Source of the DNA: Rubrobacter tropicus
GTDB lineage: Bacteria > Actinomycetota > Rubrobacteria > Rubrobacterales > Rubrobacteraceae
Length of the DNA: 64,000 nt
Direction: 5' to 3'
Assembly: GCF_011492945.1 (NCBI RefSeq)
Contig: NZ_CP045119.1
Location: 1,984,001 to 2,048,000, forward strand
The translations under genes and the position numbers were made by a program. The stretch's first letter is position 1. Every line of letters starts with the position of its first letter. This document shows positions 35,398-46,012 of this stretch, piece after piece. The notes under the pieces are model-generated. The model was not told where the DNA came from, searched no databases, and worked only from the letters and a program-made list of their open reading frames with translations.

Positions 35398-36864
35398 ATG
35401 CCTGAAGCCTATAGCCCACAAGTCATCGACCATCTGGTCCGGCCCAGGCACGCCGGACGGCTGGACGAGCCTTCCGGGGCGGGCGAGTCGGGGGATGCTG
35501 CCTGCGGCGACGTCGCCACCTTTTCGGTCCTGATCCGGGAGAAGAGGGTCGAGGAGGCGCGGTACGAGGTCTTCGGTTGCGCGGCCTGCGTGGCGGCCGG
35601 GTCGGCGTTGGCTGAGCTCGTGAACGGGCGGACCCTGCTCGACGCCGCGCGAGTTTCGAAGGCGGACGTCGAGGGGGCTCTCGGCGGGCCGCTGCCGGAG
35701 GGCAAGGGACACGCCTTGACCCTCGTGCTCGACGCACTGCACAAGGCTTTCGAGGACCACTGGAGCCGGACGGCCGGCGCGGGGCTGGTGGAAGGCTACT
35801 CTGGCGGTGGTGAGATCGGTGCTGGCGGCGTCGTTGCCGCGATGAGCGGCGGGGTTGACTCGGCGGTGACGGCGTTGTTGCTCAAGGAGGCCGGGCACGA
35901 CGTGGCCGCCGTTACCTTCAGGCTGCACGACGGCGAGAAGGGCAGCCGGTCGTGTTGCTCGCCCGATACGGTCCTCTTCGCGCGCGACACGGCGCACAGG
36001 ATGGGCCTGCCGCACTTCACGCTCAACCTCAAGGACCTCTTCAACAAGCGGGTAATGCAGGACTTCGTGGGTTCTTACGAGAAGGGGCGCACCCCGAACC
36101 CCTGCGTGGCGTGCAACGCTCACGTCAAGTTTCACGCGGCCGCCTTTCTCGCGGATGAACTCGGCTTCAGGCACGTCGCGACCGGGCATTACGCGCGGGT
36201 GGCGGAGGGTCCGAGCCTGGCGCGGCCGGCGGACGAGAGCAAGGATCAAACCTACGTTTTGTGGCCGATCCCGAAGGAGTTGCTGGCGCGGGCCGTGTTT
36301 CCCCTCGGCGACTACCGAAAGACGGAGGTGCGCAGGATCGCCGAGGAGCGGGGCCTCGCCGTCGCCTACACCCCCGAGAGCCAGGACATCTGCTTTATCC
36401 CCGACGGCGATTACCGGCGTTTCGTGCGAAAGACCGTATCGGCCGAGCCGGGGGAAGTCGTGGACCGGGAAGGCGCCGTGCTCGGCCGGCACGCCGGGGT
36501 GGTCGACTTCACCGTCGGCCAGCGGCGGGGCATAGGCGTCTCCGCGCCGACCCCGCTCTACGTCACGGAGGTCCGTCCCGAGAGCAAGCAGGTGGTCGTG
36601 GGGCGTCGTAAGGACCTGGAAGTCCGCGAGGTGCGGGTGCGCGGCCTCAACTGGTTTTTGCCGCCCGGGGAGGCGAAGTCCGTGCAGGTTCGGTACAACG
36701 GCGGGCCTGTGGCCTGCGAGATCCGGGCCGACGGGGAGGGCGGTTGGATCGCCGACCTCGAAGAGCCCGTTATGGGGGTCGCGGCCGGTCAGTCGGCCGT
36801 CTTCTACAGCGCGGACGGCGAGCGGGTGGTCGGCGGCGGCGTCGTGGCGCGGGGGCTGGAATAG
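35398..36864 (+). CDS. mnmA: IscU-like scaffold fused to tRNA 2-thiouridylase MnmA
   Basis: One 488-residue frame with two proteins. Residues ~5-125 are an IscU/NifU-N scaffold: YSPQVIDHLVRPRHAG, Cys36 and Asp38 in AACGD, Cys61 in FGCAAC, and His105. The third IscU Cys, normally right after that His, is Ala106. From ~140 on is MnmA, which makes 2-thiouridine-34 in tRNA: PP-loop AAMSGGVDSAV, the first catalytic Cys in TPNPCVACNAHVKF, the second in SQDICFIPDG, and a C-terminal beta-barrel. The iscS gene lies just upstream. The fusion would couple the sulfur donor scaffold to tRNA thiolation. ATG 35398 lies in a repeat. Confidence 0.93.
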   Translation: MPEAYSPQVIDHLVRPRHAGRLDEPSGAGESGDAACGDVATFSVLIREKRVEEARYEVFGCAACVAAGSALAELVNGRTLLDAARVSKADVEGALGGPLPEGKGHALTLVLDALHKAFEDHWSRTAGAGLVEGYSGGGEIGAGGVVAAMSGGVDSAVTALLLKEAGHDVAAVTFRLHDGEKGSRSCCSPDTVLFARDTAHRMGLPHFTLNLKDLFNKRVMQDFVGSYEKGRTPNPCVACNAHVKFHAAAFLADELGFRHVATGHYARVAEGPSLARPADESKDQTYVLWPIPKELLARAVFPLGDYRKTEVRRIAEERGLAVAYTPESQDICFIPDGDYRRFVRKTVSAEPGEVVDREGAVLGRHAGVVDFTVGQRRGIGVSAPTPLYVTEVRPESKQVVVGRRKDLEVREVRVRGLNWFLPPGEAKSVQVRYNGGPVACEIRADGEGGWIADLEEPVMGVAAGQSAVFYSADGERVVGGGVVARGLE

Positions 36865-36893
36865 TGGGCGTGCGAGAGGCGTGTCATCCCGGT

Positions 36894-36920
36894 TATAATG
36901 CGGGCTCTCGGCCCGCTTTA
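36894..36920 (+). promoter_or_regulatory. TATAAT promoter overlapping an mnmA terminator-like hairpin
   Basis: TATAAT at 36894-36899 serves the DUF948 operon. It abuts a 6-bp hairpin GCGGGC (36900-36905)/GCCCGC (36911-36916) followed by TTTAA, which could end mnmA transcripts. The expected start point falls inside the hairpin, so attenuation of the downstream gene is unlikely. Confidence 0.55.
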
Positions 36921-36938
36921 ACGGAGGTGCGCTAGGTT

Positions 36939-37322
36939 TTGGACCTTTTCGTGGAACTGATGAAGGGGCTGCTCTACGCGGGGATCGCGGTCGCCTTCTT
37001 CCTGCTCGCCTGGGCTTTCCTGCGGCTCGCCCGCATCTTCGCGACGACCGAGAAGAGCATAAGGGACGTCTCCGAGCAGGTGGTGCCCCTGATCGGCAAG
37101 ACCCACACCACGGTGGATAACATAAACAGTCAGCTCTCCCAGCTCGACGAGGCGGTCGGCGACGTGGCCGGCATGACGGACGAGCTCGACCAGACCACCA
37201 CCGTCATTACGAGGGGCGTGCGCGGCGGCATCATCCGGGCCTCGTCCGCGACCGCGGGGCTTTCGAGGGGCATAAGCACGTTCCTCGGCGGGGAGAAGCG
37301 GCCCGAAGGCGAGGATAGATGA
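36939..37322 (+). CDS. DUF948-family membrane protein
   Basis: A 127-residue protein starting at TTG 36939 behind GGAGGTG. An N-terminal transmembrane helix (LLYAGIAVAFFLLAWAFLRLA) is followed by a helical region whose VVPLIGKTHTTVDNINSQLSQLDEAVGDV block is typical of DUF948 proteins. Function unknown. It overlaps the next gene by 4 nt (ATGA), so the two are a translational pair, and it probably leads the operon through the sigma factor. Confidence 0.85.
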   Translation: MDLFVELMKGLLYAGIAVAFFLLAWAFLRLARIFATTEKSIRDVSEQVVPLIGKTHTTVDNINSQLSQLDEAVGDVAGMTDELDQTTTVITRGVRGGIIRASSATAGLSRGISTFLGGEKRPEGEDR

Positions 37323-37642
37323 GTACCTGGGGCAAGGTTGCCGCGGGCGTGGTCCTTGGCGTGGCGGGCACCATCTACGCCACGAGCGAGGAGGCCCGCA
37401 AGAACCTTCCGAAGGCGGCCAGAGACCTTCCGGTAAACGTCAGGCGCCGGTACAGGAACGCGGTCTCGGCGGCCCGCGAGGCATCCTCCTCGCGGCGGGA
37501 GGAGATCCTGCGCGATCTGGAGCGGCATGACAAGGCGCACGCCGGGCGTGCCGCCGCAATCGGTCCCGAACCCGCGCCCGAGGCGCAGCCGGCCGTGGAG
37601 CCGGAATCGACCGTCGAACCCCCCGCGCCGCGGGACGCTTAG
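37319..37642 (+). CDS. YtxH-like small protein
   Basis: A 107-residue protein starting at ATG 37319 within the DUF948 stop. A short glycine-rich hydrophobic N-terminus (VAAGVVLGVAGTIYATS) is followed by basic amphipathic helices and an Ala/Pro/Glu-rich tail. This layout and its partner DUF948 resemble YtxH-type general-stress proteins. Its position three genes before a SigB-type sigma factor fits a stress role (inference). Confidence 0.6.
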   Translation: MSTWGKVAAGVVLGVAGTIYATSEEARKNLPKAARDLPVNVRRRYRNAVSAAREASSSRREEILRDLERHDKAHAGRAAAIGPEPAPEAQPAVEPESTVEPPAPRDA

Positions 37643-37673
37643 AGCCGAGATCACGACCCAGGAGGACACAGGC

Positions 37674-37961
37674 TTGACCCCTGACCGCGCCCGAGAATAC
37701 GCCTATCTCACCCTTCCGCCAGACGGGCAGCTCCGCTCTTGCGTCGGGCTGGTCCTGGCCGGCATGGCCGCGCGGGCCAGGGTGGGTGTGGGCGGCCTCG
37801 ACGAGGCGGTGGAGCTGCTGGAGGACTTTCACACCGGGGACGGGCCCACGCGTTTCCGGTTCGCGCTGGCGGACGACGCCGTGGTCGCTGAAGTTGAGGA
37901 GCCGGCCGGGAACGGCGGGGTCGAAAGACGCTGGCGCACAGTGGTCGAGCTGGTGTCGTGA
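37674..37961 (+). CDS. Small protein preceding sigma factor; possible degenerate anti-sigma
   Basis: A 95-residue protein starting at TTG 37674, with GGAGG 8 nt upstream. The in-frame extension to 37527 is YtxH-gene shadow. The order of a helix like LRSCVGLVLAGMAARARVGVGGLDEAVELLEDF and two strands (RFRFALADDAVVAEVEEP, RWRTVVELVS) loosely resembles RsbW/SpoIIAB GHKL proteins. The ATP-binding E-x-x-x-N box is absent. It overlaps the sigma-factor gene by 4 nt (GTGA), the place an rsbW normally occupies. An anti-sigma or co-factor role is a hypothesis. Confidence 0.5.
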   Translation: MTPDRAREYAYLTLPPDGQLRSCVGLVLAGMAARARVGVGGLDEAVELLEDFHTGDGPTRFRFALADDAVVAEVEEPAGNGGVERRWRTVVELVS

Positions 37962-38731
37962 GCCGCCGCTACCGGCGGCCAGACAAGGCGCGCACCAGGC
38001 GTCTCCTTACCCGGTACCACAAGCTGGGCGACCAGGCTGCCAGGGAGAAAGTCATCCAGGAGCAGTTGCCGCTCGCCGAGTTTCTGGCCCGCAAGTTCGC
38101 GGGGCGTGGGGAGCCCGTCGACGACCTCGTGCAGGTGGCCTCCGTTGGCCTCATCAAGGCCGTCGACAGGTTCGACGTGGACCGGAGGATAGAGTTCTCC
38201 ACCTACGCGACGCCCAACATCCTCGGGGAGATCAAGCGCTACTTCCGCGACAAGGGGTGGGCGATGCGGGTGCCGCGCGGCCTGCAGGAGCTTCGCCAGT
38301 CGGCCAAGGAGGCTATTCGCGACCAGACCGTGAAGAACGGCCGCTCGCCCACGGTCAGGGAGCTGGCCGACGTACTCGACGCCGACATGGAGAGCGTGGC
38401 AGAGGCCCTGGCCCTCGGGCGGGCCTACAACACGGCGAGCCTGGACGCGCCCGTCAGCACCGACGAGCGCGAGGGCGACACGATCATGGACCTGCAGGCG
38501 GACGACAACTCCCCGATAGACGGGCTGGAAGACAGGATACTCCTGCAGCGGGCCATAGACGGCCTCAAGGGCCAGCAGCAGCAGATCCTAAAGCTCCGCT
38601 TCAACGAGGGCAAGACGCAGACCGAGATAGCGGACCGCATCGGGGTCAGCCAGATGCACGTCTCGCGGCTCCTCAGGCGGGCCCTGCAGGATTTGCGCGA
38701 GGAGCTCGACGATATGGACAACGAGAACTAG
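37958..38731 (+). CDS. sigF: SigB/SigF-type alternative sigma factor
   Basis: A 257-residue group 3 sigma factor that would direct RNA polymerase to stress promoters. Region 2 is DDLVQVASVGLIKAVDRFDVDRRIEFSTYATPNILGEIKRYFRDKGWAMRVPR across residues ~52-105. Region 3 (SPTVRELADVLDADMESV) and the region 4 HTH (KTQTEIADRIGVSQMHVSRLLRRAL) are both present. The start GTG 37958 overlaps the upstream small gene. alaS follows 15 nt after the stop, an unusual companion that may place translation genes under a shared transcript. No classical rsbV/rsbW pair is nearby. Confidence 0.9.
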   Translation: MSRRYRRPDKARTRRLLTRYHKLGDQAAREKVIQEQLPLAEFLARKFAGRGEPVDDLVQVASVGLIKAVDRFDVDRRIEFSTYATPNILGEIKRYFRDKGWAMRVPRGLQELRQSAKEAIRDQTVKNGRSPTVRELADVLDADMESVAEALALGRAYNTASLDAPVSTDEREGDTIMDLQADDNSPIDGLEDRILLQRAIDGLKGQQQQILKLRFNEGKTQTEIADRIGVSQMHVSRLLRRALQDLREELDDMDNEN

Positions 38732-38746
38732 GACGCCAGGAGCGGG

Positions 38747-41389
<2,643 letters not shown>

Positions 41390-41395
41390 TAGGCC

Positions 41396-41818
41396 CTGAC
41401 CGGCGCCGGACGCGTCGCCGCGCTCGACCTCGGGACCGTCCGCACCGGCGTCGCCCTCTCCGACCCCGACCGCGTTATAGCCGCCCCACTCGACGTCGTC
41501 CCGAGCGGCGAATTGACCGTCTACCTCCGCGATCTGTTCGCCTCGCAGACCGTCGACGAGGTCGTCGTCGGGGTGCCGAAGACGCTGGCCGGCGAGGTCG
41601 GCCCCCAGGCCAGCGGGGTTTTGGATACAATTGCGCGGTTGAGGCGGGAGTTTCCGGGCGTACGGTTCGTCGAATGGGACGAGCGCCTGACCACCCGCAT
41701 GGCCGTCGCTGGCGGCTCCAGAAAGGCGGGCAAAAAGAAGGGGCGGCGCCCGCCGGTCGACCACCTGGCGGCAGCCCGCATACTGCAGGAGTATCTGGCG
41801 AGGAGGGGGGACCTCTGA
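41396..41818 (+). CDS. ruvX: Holliday junction resolvase-like RuvX/YqgF, CTG start
   Basis: A 140-residue RNase H-fold protein of the YqgF family, implicated in 16S rRNA 5'-end processing and junction resolution. VAALDLGTVRTGVALSDP contains the first catalytic Asp; DEVVVGVPKTL, FVEWDERLTT and VDHLAAARILQEYL (last Asp) complete the set. An in-frame TAG (41390-41392) lies just upstream. Between it and the conserved Asp the only NTG codon is CTG 41396. TTG 41513 would delete the catalytic N-terminus. CTG initiation is therefore strongly indicated. It overlaps mltG by 4 nt (CTGA). Confidence 0.9.
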   Translation: MTGAGRVAALDLGTVRTGVALSDPDRVIAAPLDVVPSGELTVYLRDLFASQTVDEVVVGVPKTLAGEVGPQASGVLDTIARLRREFPGVRFVEWDERLTTRMAVAGGSRKAGKKKGRRPPVDHLAAARILQEYLARRGDL

Positions 41819-42930
41819 GGCGCTACGACAAGAGCAAGCGCGAGGACCGGGCCGAGCTCGAGGCCCGGCTCGACGCCTTGCGTTCGGCCAAGGGTCAGAA
41901 AGGCCGCAGAAAGCGCCGCTCCAACTGGGGGCCGACCGTTCTCGGTGTTCTGCTACTGGCCGGCGCCCTTGGGGCCGTGTACCTGATCTACACCTCGGCC
42001 TTCGCCGGCGGCGGGGACGACGAGGCCGAGGGGCCGGCGCAGGTCGAGGTGGTCAAGGGGGACACGCTCTCTACGGTCGCCACCAAGCTTGAGAGAGCCG
42101 GGGTGATCTCTAGCGCGTTCGTCTTCAAGGTCGAGGCCCGCGTGGACGGCCGCGACACCACGGTAAAGACCGGCCGCTACACCTTCCAGCCCGGCGCCGA
42201 CGCCGACGAGATCCTATCCAAGCTAACCGCCGGGGAGGCCGTCCCGACCATCGCCGTTACCGTCCCCGAGGGCCTGACCCTCTCTGAAACTGCCCGGACC
42301 GTCGCGGAAGGCACCGACATCTCCGCCGGCAAGTTCGAGGCGGCCGCGCGCCGCACGGACTACGGTTACGCGTTCCTGCAGGACTCCAGAGCCCAGACCA
42401 CGGAGGGATACCTCTTCCCGCGGCGCTACGACTTCGAGAAAGGCGTCACGGCGCCGCAGGTGGTGGACCGCCTGCTCGGGCAGTACCTGCTAGAGACCGA
42501 AGGTCTCGACATCGCGGGGGCCAGGGAGCGTCTCGGCCTCACCGAGCACGAGCTCGTGACCGTGGCTTCCATGATCGAGAAGGAGGCGGCAAACGCGGAG
42601 GAGCGGCCCGTGATCGCCTCCGTCATCTACAACCGCATCCGCAAAGACATGCCCCTCCAGATAGACGCGACCATCCAGTACGCCCTCAAACGTCCCAAGG
42701 AGAACCTCTCCTACTCCGATTTGGAGATCGAGTCGCCCTACAACACTTACGAGAACGAGGGCCTACCCCCCGGCCCGATCTGCAGCCCCAGCCTCCAATC
42801 GCTCCGGGCCGCCCTCGAACCCGCCCAAACAAACCACCTCTACTACGTGCTCAAGGCCGGCGGCGAAGAGCATTTCTTTACCAACGACTACGACGAGTTC
42901 CTGCGGGCCAAGGAAGGGGCTGGAAGGTAG
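41815..42930 (+). CDS. mltG: Endolytic murein transglycosylase MltG-like, CTG start
   Basis: Cleaves nascent glycan strands in the cell wall. About 371 residues: a basic cytoplasmic N-terminus (RRYDKSKREDRAELEARL, KGRRKRRSNW), one transmembrane helix (GVLLLAGALGAVYLIYTSAF), a LysM-like segment, and the YceG catalytic domain. Catalytic Glu lies in VTVASMIEKEAA, with SVIYNRIRKDMPLQIDATIQYAL, SPYNTYENEGLPPGPICSPS and YYVLKAGGEEHFFTNDYDEF. In frame upstream I find no ATG/GTG/TTG after the ruvX core. CTG 41815 overlaps the ruvX stop and is preceded by GAGGAGGGGGG at good distance. Confidence 0.92.
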   Translation: MRRYDKSKREDRAELEARLDALRSAKGQKGRRKRRSNWGPTVLGVLLLAGALGAVYLIYTSAFAGGGDDEAEGPAQVEVVKGDTLSTVATKLERAGVISSAFVFKVEARVDGRDTTVKTGRYTFQPGADADEILSKLTAGEAVPTIAVTVPEGLTLSETARTVAEGTDISAGKFEAAARRTDYGYAFLQDSRAQTTEGYLFPRRYDFEKGVTAPQVVDRLLGQYLLETEGLDIAGARERLGLTEHELVTVASMIEKEAANAEERPVIASVIYNRIRKDMPLQIDATIQYALKRPKENLSYSDLEIESPYNTYENEGLPPGPICSPSLQSLRAALEPAQTNHLYYVLKAGGEEHFFTNDYDEFLRAKEGAGR

Positions 42931-42962
42931 CTGTCAGCCATCAGCTGTCAGCTATCTGGCTG
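42931..42962. repeat. Core repeat fragment after mltG
   Basis: CTGTCAGCCATCAGC followed by TGTCAGCTATCTGGCTG, a short version of the dispersed GTCAGC/GCTGAC core directly after the mltG stop. The rest of the gap to 43204 holds no convincing gene. Confidence 0.5.
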
Positions 42963-43204
42963 TGGGAATGTCGCGGGCGCTCTAGGAAGGCGCCCTGATC
43001 GTCTGCTGCGCTTGCGGCGATGACCTCCGCGTGGCGCTGTCTGGTCGTTTGGGCCTGCCTCTTCATACTTCTTGCGCCCGTCTCTCTGGACCGTGATAGT
43101 TTGGCGTCTCCTGTACGTGGCGCGGCCTGTCGAGGACAGCGGTTAAAGTTCGTGATCGAACGCTTCGAAAACGGTCTCGTGGTTTGGCGACGGGAAGAGG
43201 AGCG

Positions 43205-44877
43205 ATGGGCGTTCGGGAGGCGGCGGCTGTGCTTGTGGAGGAGGGGGTCGTCACGCGGGCGCAGTTCGATGAAGCGCTGGCTTTGCGGGGGAACGGGGAC
43301 CGGCGCGAGGTCCCGGAGCTGCTCGTCGCCCTCGGGCACGCAAGCGAGGACGAGCTGGCCCGGGCTTTGGCCGCGAGGCTGCGGTTGGACTTCGTCGATC
43401 TGGCCGAGACCGACGTGGAGGCGGGGGCCGCGGGGATCGTGGACCGCGAGGTCTTGCGCCGGCACCGGGCGCTTCCCATCAGGGTCGAGAGCGGCAACCT
43501 GGTCGTGGCGATGCGCGATCCGGCGAACCTCTACGCGATCGAGGACCTCGCGATGCTTTCGGGACACCGGATCCGGCCCGTCGTGGCTACGGGGAGCGGG
43601 ATAGAGCGCGTGTCTAAAGCGGTTTTCGCAGCGGCCGGAGGCGCCTGTGACGGGTCGCCGGAGGCCGACAGGGGGGCCGCAGGCGAAGGCGGCGACGCGT
43701 TGGAGCTAGGGTTCGTTTCCGTCGGTGACGGGCCCGTGGTGCGTCTGGTGGGCTCCATTCTGGAGCGGGCCCTGGGGGAAGGGGCCTCCGACGTGCACGT
43801 GGAGCCGCGGGCCGGCGAGACGAGGGTCCGTTACAGGGTGGATGGGGTGCTGCGCAGGATGACGTCGGTGCCGGCCAGTTTGCACGGCGGGGTGGTCGCG
43901 AGGATCAAAGTGCTCGCGGACCTCGACATCGCCGAGCGCCGGGCGCCCCAGGACGGGCGCCTCTCAGTGAAGCTCGGCAGCAGCCGGGCCGACCTGAGGG
44001 TCGCCACGCTCCCCACGATCTTTGGCGAGAAGGTGGTGTTGCGGCTGCTGGACACGGCGAACGTCGAGGTGGACCTGCAGAGTCTCGGGTTCGAGGCCGG
44101 GATGCTCCGCCGGTACGAGAGGGTGTTTCGCCGGCCCTACGGCACCATCCTCGTCACCGGCCCGACCGGGTGTGGCAAGTCGACGACGCTCTACGCGACG
44201 CTCGGGGAGCTCGACGGCGCCGAGAAGAACATAGTCACCGTCGAAGACCCGGTCGAGTACAGGATGCCCGGGGTAAACCAGGTACAGGTCAACCCGAAGG
44301 TCGGCCTCGGCTTCGCCTCAGGCCTCCGTAGCATCCTGCGGTCCGACCCGGACGTCGTGATGATCGGGGAGATAAGGGACAGGGAGACCGCGCGGACCAG
44401 CGTCGAGGCGGCCCTCACGGGCCACCTGGTCCTCGCCACCCTCCACACCAACGACGCGCCCTCGGCCGTGGCGCGCCTGACGGACATGGGCGTCGAGCCG
44501 TTCCTGACGGCCTCCGCGGTCGACTGCGTTATCGCCCAGCGGCTGGCGAGGAGACTCTGCGAGCACTGCAAACGGCCCTCCCAAGTAGAAGACGAGGTTC
44601 TTCGAGAACTCGGCCTGCCGGACCTGACGGGGGCCGATTTTTGCGAGCCCGTCGGGTGCCGCCGGTGTGGGGGCATGGGGTACCGGGGGCGCATCGGCGT
44701 GTACGAAATGATGGTGCTGGATGCGTCCCTGCGCGACCTCGTCCTACGGCGGGTCCCCGCGGGAGAGCTCGGCCGCGTCGCCGAGGCGGGGGCATGGTTC
44801 GTCTCAGAGAGGATGGCCTGCTAAAGGCTGCCAGAGGGATAACCACGATCGAGGAGGTCTTGAGAACGGTGGTCTGA
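43205..44877 (+). pseudogene. GspE/PilB-type ATPase with C-terminal frameshift
   Basis: Motor ATPase of type II secretion or type IV pilus assembly. The start is ATG 43205 (MGVREAAAVLVEEG), preceded by GAAGAGGAG. It has an N-terminal MshEN-like domain, Walker A GPTGCGKST, Walker B VVMIGEIRD, the Asp/His boxes, and a tetracysteine zinc element (CEHC and CRRC). The first frame stops at 44824. The true tail GMVRLREDGLLKAARGITTIEEVL follows in the next frame to 44877; one base is missing from the G5 run 44788-44792. No pilus or secretion partner genes are adjacent, so the gene is an orphan here. Confidence 0.87.
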
Positions 44878-45027
44878 ACCCGCCGGAATGGAAGCCCCCC
44901 GTCTCTATTGCCCGTATCTTGCGGTCGGCCTCTGGCGCGGACGTTTTCTGTAGAATGGATGCCCGTTGCCGCGGATTCGGGAGGGCGTTGGGCTTTGGGC
45001 TTTTGGGGTGAACTGGGGGACAGGATC

Positions 45028-45666
45028 GTGGGTGCGCCGTCGATCCTTGCGGCCGACTTCGCGAACCTGGCGGAGGATGTGCGCCGGGCGCAGAGGGGAG
45101 GGGCGGAGCTCGTCCATTTCGATGCCATGGACAACCAATTCGTGCCCAACCTGACCGTCGGGCCGGTCGTTGCGGCCTCGCTCGTCGAGGCGATAGACCT
45201 GCCGGTGGACGCGCATCTCATGGTAGACAGCCCGGACAACCTGATCCCACCCTTCATAGAAGCCGGGGTGGCGAGCATCTCGGTCCAGCCCGAGGCCGTC
45301 ACCCACCTTCACCGGACCCTCACCATGATCCGGGCCGGCGGCTGCGAGGCGGGCGTCGCCCTCAACCCGACGACCCCGCCCGAGTTCATAGAGTGGGCGC
45401 TCCCCTACCTCGATTACGTCCTCGTAATGACCGTCAACCCGGGCTTCGGCGGCCAGTCCTTCATCCCCGAAATGGCCGACAAGGTACGCAGGCTCAAAGA
45501 GATGACCGACCTCCCGATCCAGGTGGACGGCGGCATAACCGCCGAGACTGCCCCCATAATGGTCGGAGCCGGCGCCCAGGTCTTGGTCGCCGGCTCCGCA
45601 GTCTACAAGGGCGACGCCGAAGTAGAGATGAGGAAGATTATCGACGCGGCGCGCGGAGCCGGCTAG
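45028..45666 (+). CDS. rpe: Ribulose-phosphate 3-epimerase
   Basis: Interconverts ribulose-5-P and xylulose-5-P. The core is complete: APSILAADFANL, FDAMDNQFVPNLTVGP, VDAHLMVDSP, VNPGFGGQSFIP, and IQVDGGITAET (catalytic Asp), then AGSAVYKG. The position-35-like FDAMDNQFV has Asn where HVDVMDGHFV is usual. The start is uncertain: GTG 45028, TTG 44995 (after GGGAGG) and ATG 44959 are all in frame. A TAGAAT at 44951-44956 is the likely -10. I list the shortest; the frame extends upstream to 44908. A long compound repeat follows directly. Confidence 0.93.
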   Translation: MGAPSILAADFANLAEDVRRAQRGGAELVHFDAMDNQFVPNLTVGPVVAASLVEAIDLPVDAHLMVDSPDNLIPPFIEAGVASISVQPEAVTHLHRTLTMIRAGGCEAGVALNPTTPPEFIEWALPYLDYVLVMTVNPGFGGQSFIPEMADKVRRLKEMTDLPIQVDGGITAETAPIMVGAGAQVLVAGSAVYKGDAEVEMRKIIDAARGAG

Positions 45667-45975
45667 CACGCTCGCTTCGCGAGCTTGTCGGCACGCTCCG
45701 GCTTCGCCTCCGCTTTCAGCACGGCGCTGCGCGCCTTTCAGCCTGTCAGCCAGTCGTCTACGTGCGATACGTTTCGCGACAACGGAATCGCTTTCGCAAT
45801 GCGCCGCCCGGTTGGGCCCCGCTCGGCAAAAAGCTGAAAGCGTAGGCCGAAGGCCGGAGCGTGCCGAAAGCGAGGCCTGCGAAGCAGGCCGATGCGTGCT
45901 GAGAGTGGAGCCCATAGGGCGGAACGTGCTGACAAGCGGATCCCGCAAGGGCGAAGCGTGCTGACAAGCTGTTGG
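45664..45975. repeat. Compound palindromic repeat array between rpe and rib operon
   Basis: About 310 bp of intergenic modules. The left arm carries GCTCGCTTCGCGAGC, then GGCACGCTCCGGCTTCGCC, TTTCAGC and CTGTCAGCC. The right arm carries the inverse: GCTGAAAGCGTAGGCCG, then four AGCGTGC(T/C)GA(C/G/A)A units separated by small hairpins (GGCCTGCGAAGCAGGCC, GCCCATAGGGC, TCCCGCAAGGGC). It ends at the rib promoter -35. It is the longest of the dispersed core repeats in the window. No CRISPR-like identical repeat/spacer pattern and no ORF. Confidence 0.65.
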
Positions 45976-46001
45976 CAGCGTGTCATTTCGTGTGGTATTA
46001 G
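45972..46001 (+). promoter_or_regulatory. Promoter of the riboflavin operon
   Basis: TTGGCA (45972-45977) and TATTAG (45996-46001) with an 18-bp spacer, ending just upstream of the FMN aptamer. Confidence 0.5.
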
Positions 46002-46012
46002 TTTCCTCGTAA

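Noticed and set aside
36900-36920. Attenuator controlling the DUF948 gene
   Set aside because: The -10 box abuts the hairpin, so the transcript would start inside it and could not form it.
43020-43604. Plus-strand ORF with a hydrophobic start overlapping the ATPase gene
   Set aside because: Most of it overlaps the PilB-like gene out of frame; composition is shadow-like and there is no ribosome site.
45664-45975. CRISPR array
   Set aside because: Units are unequal, palindromic and inverted relative to each other, with no constant repeat/spacer lengths and no cas genes.
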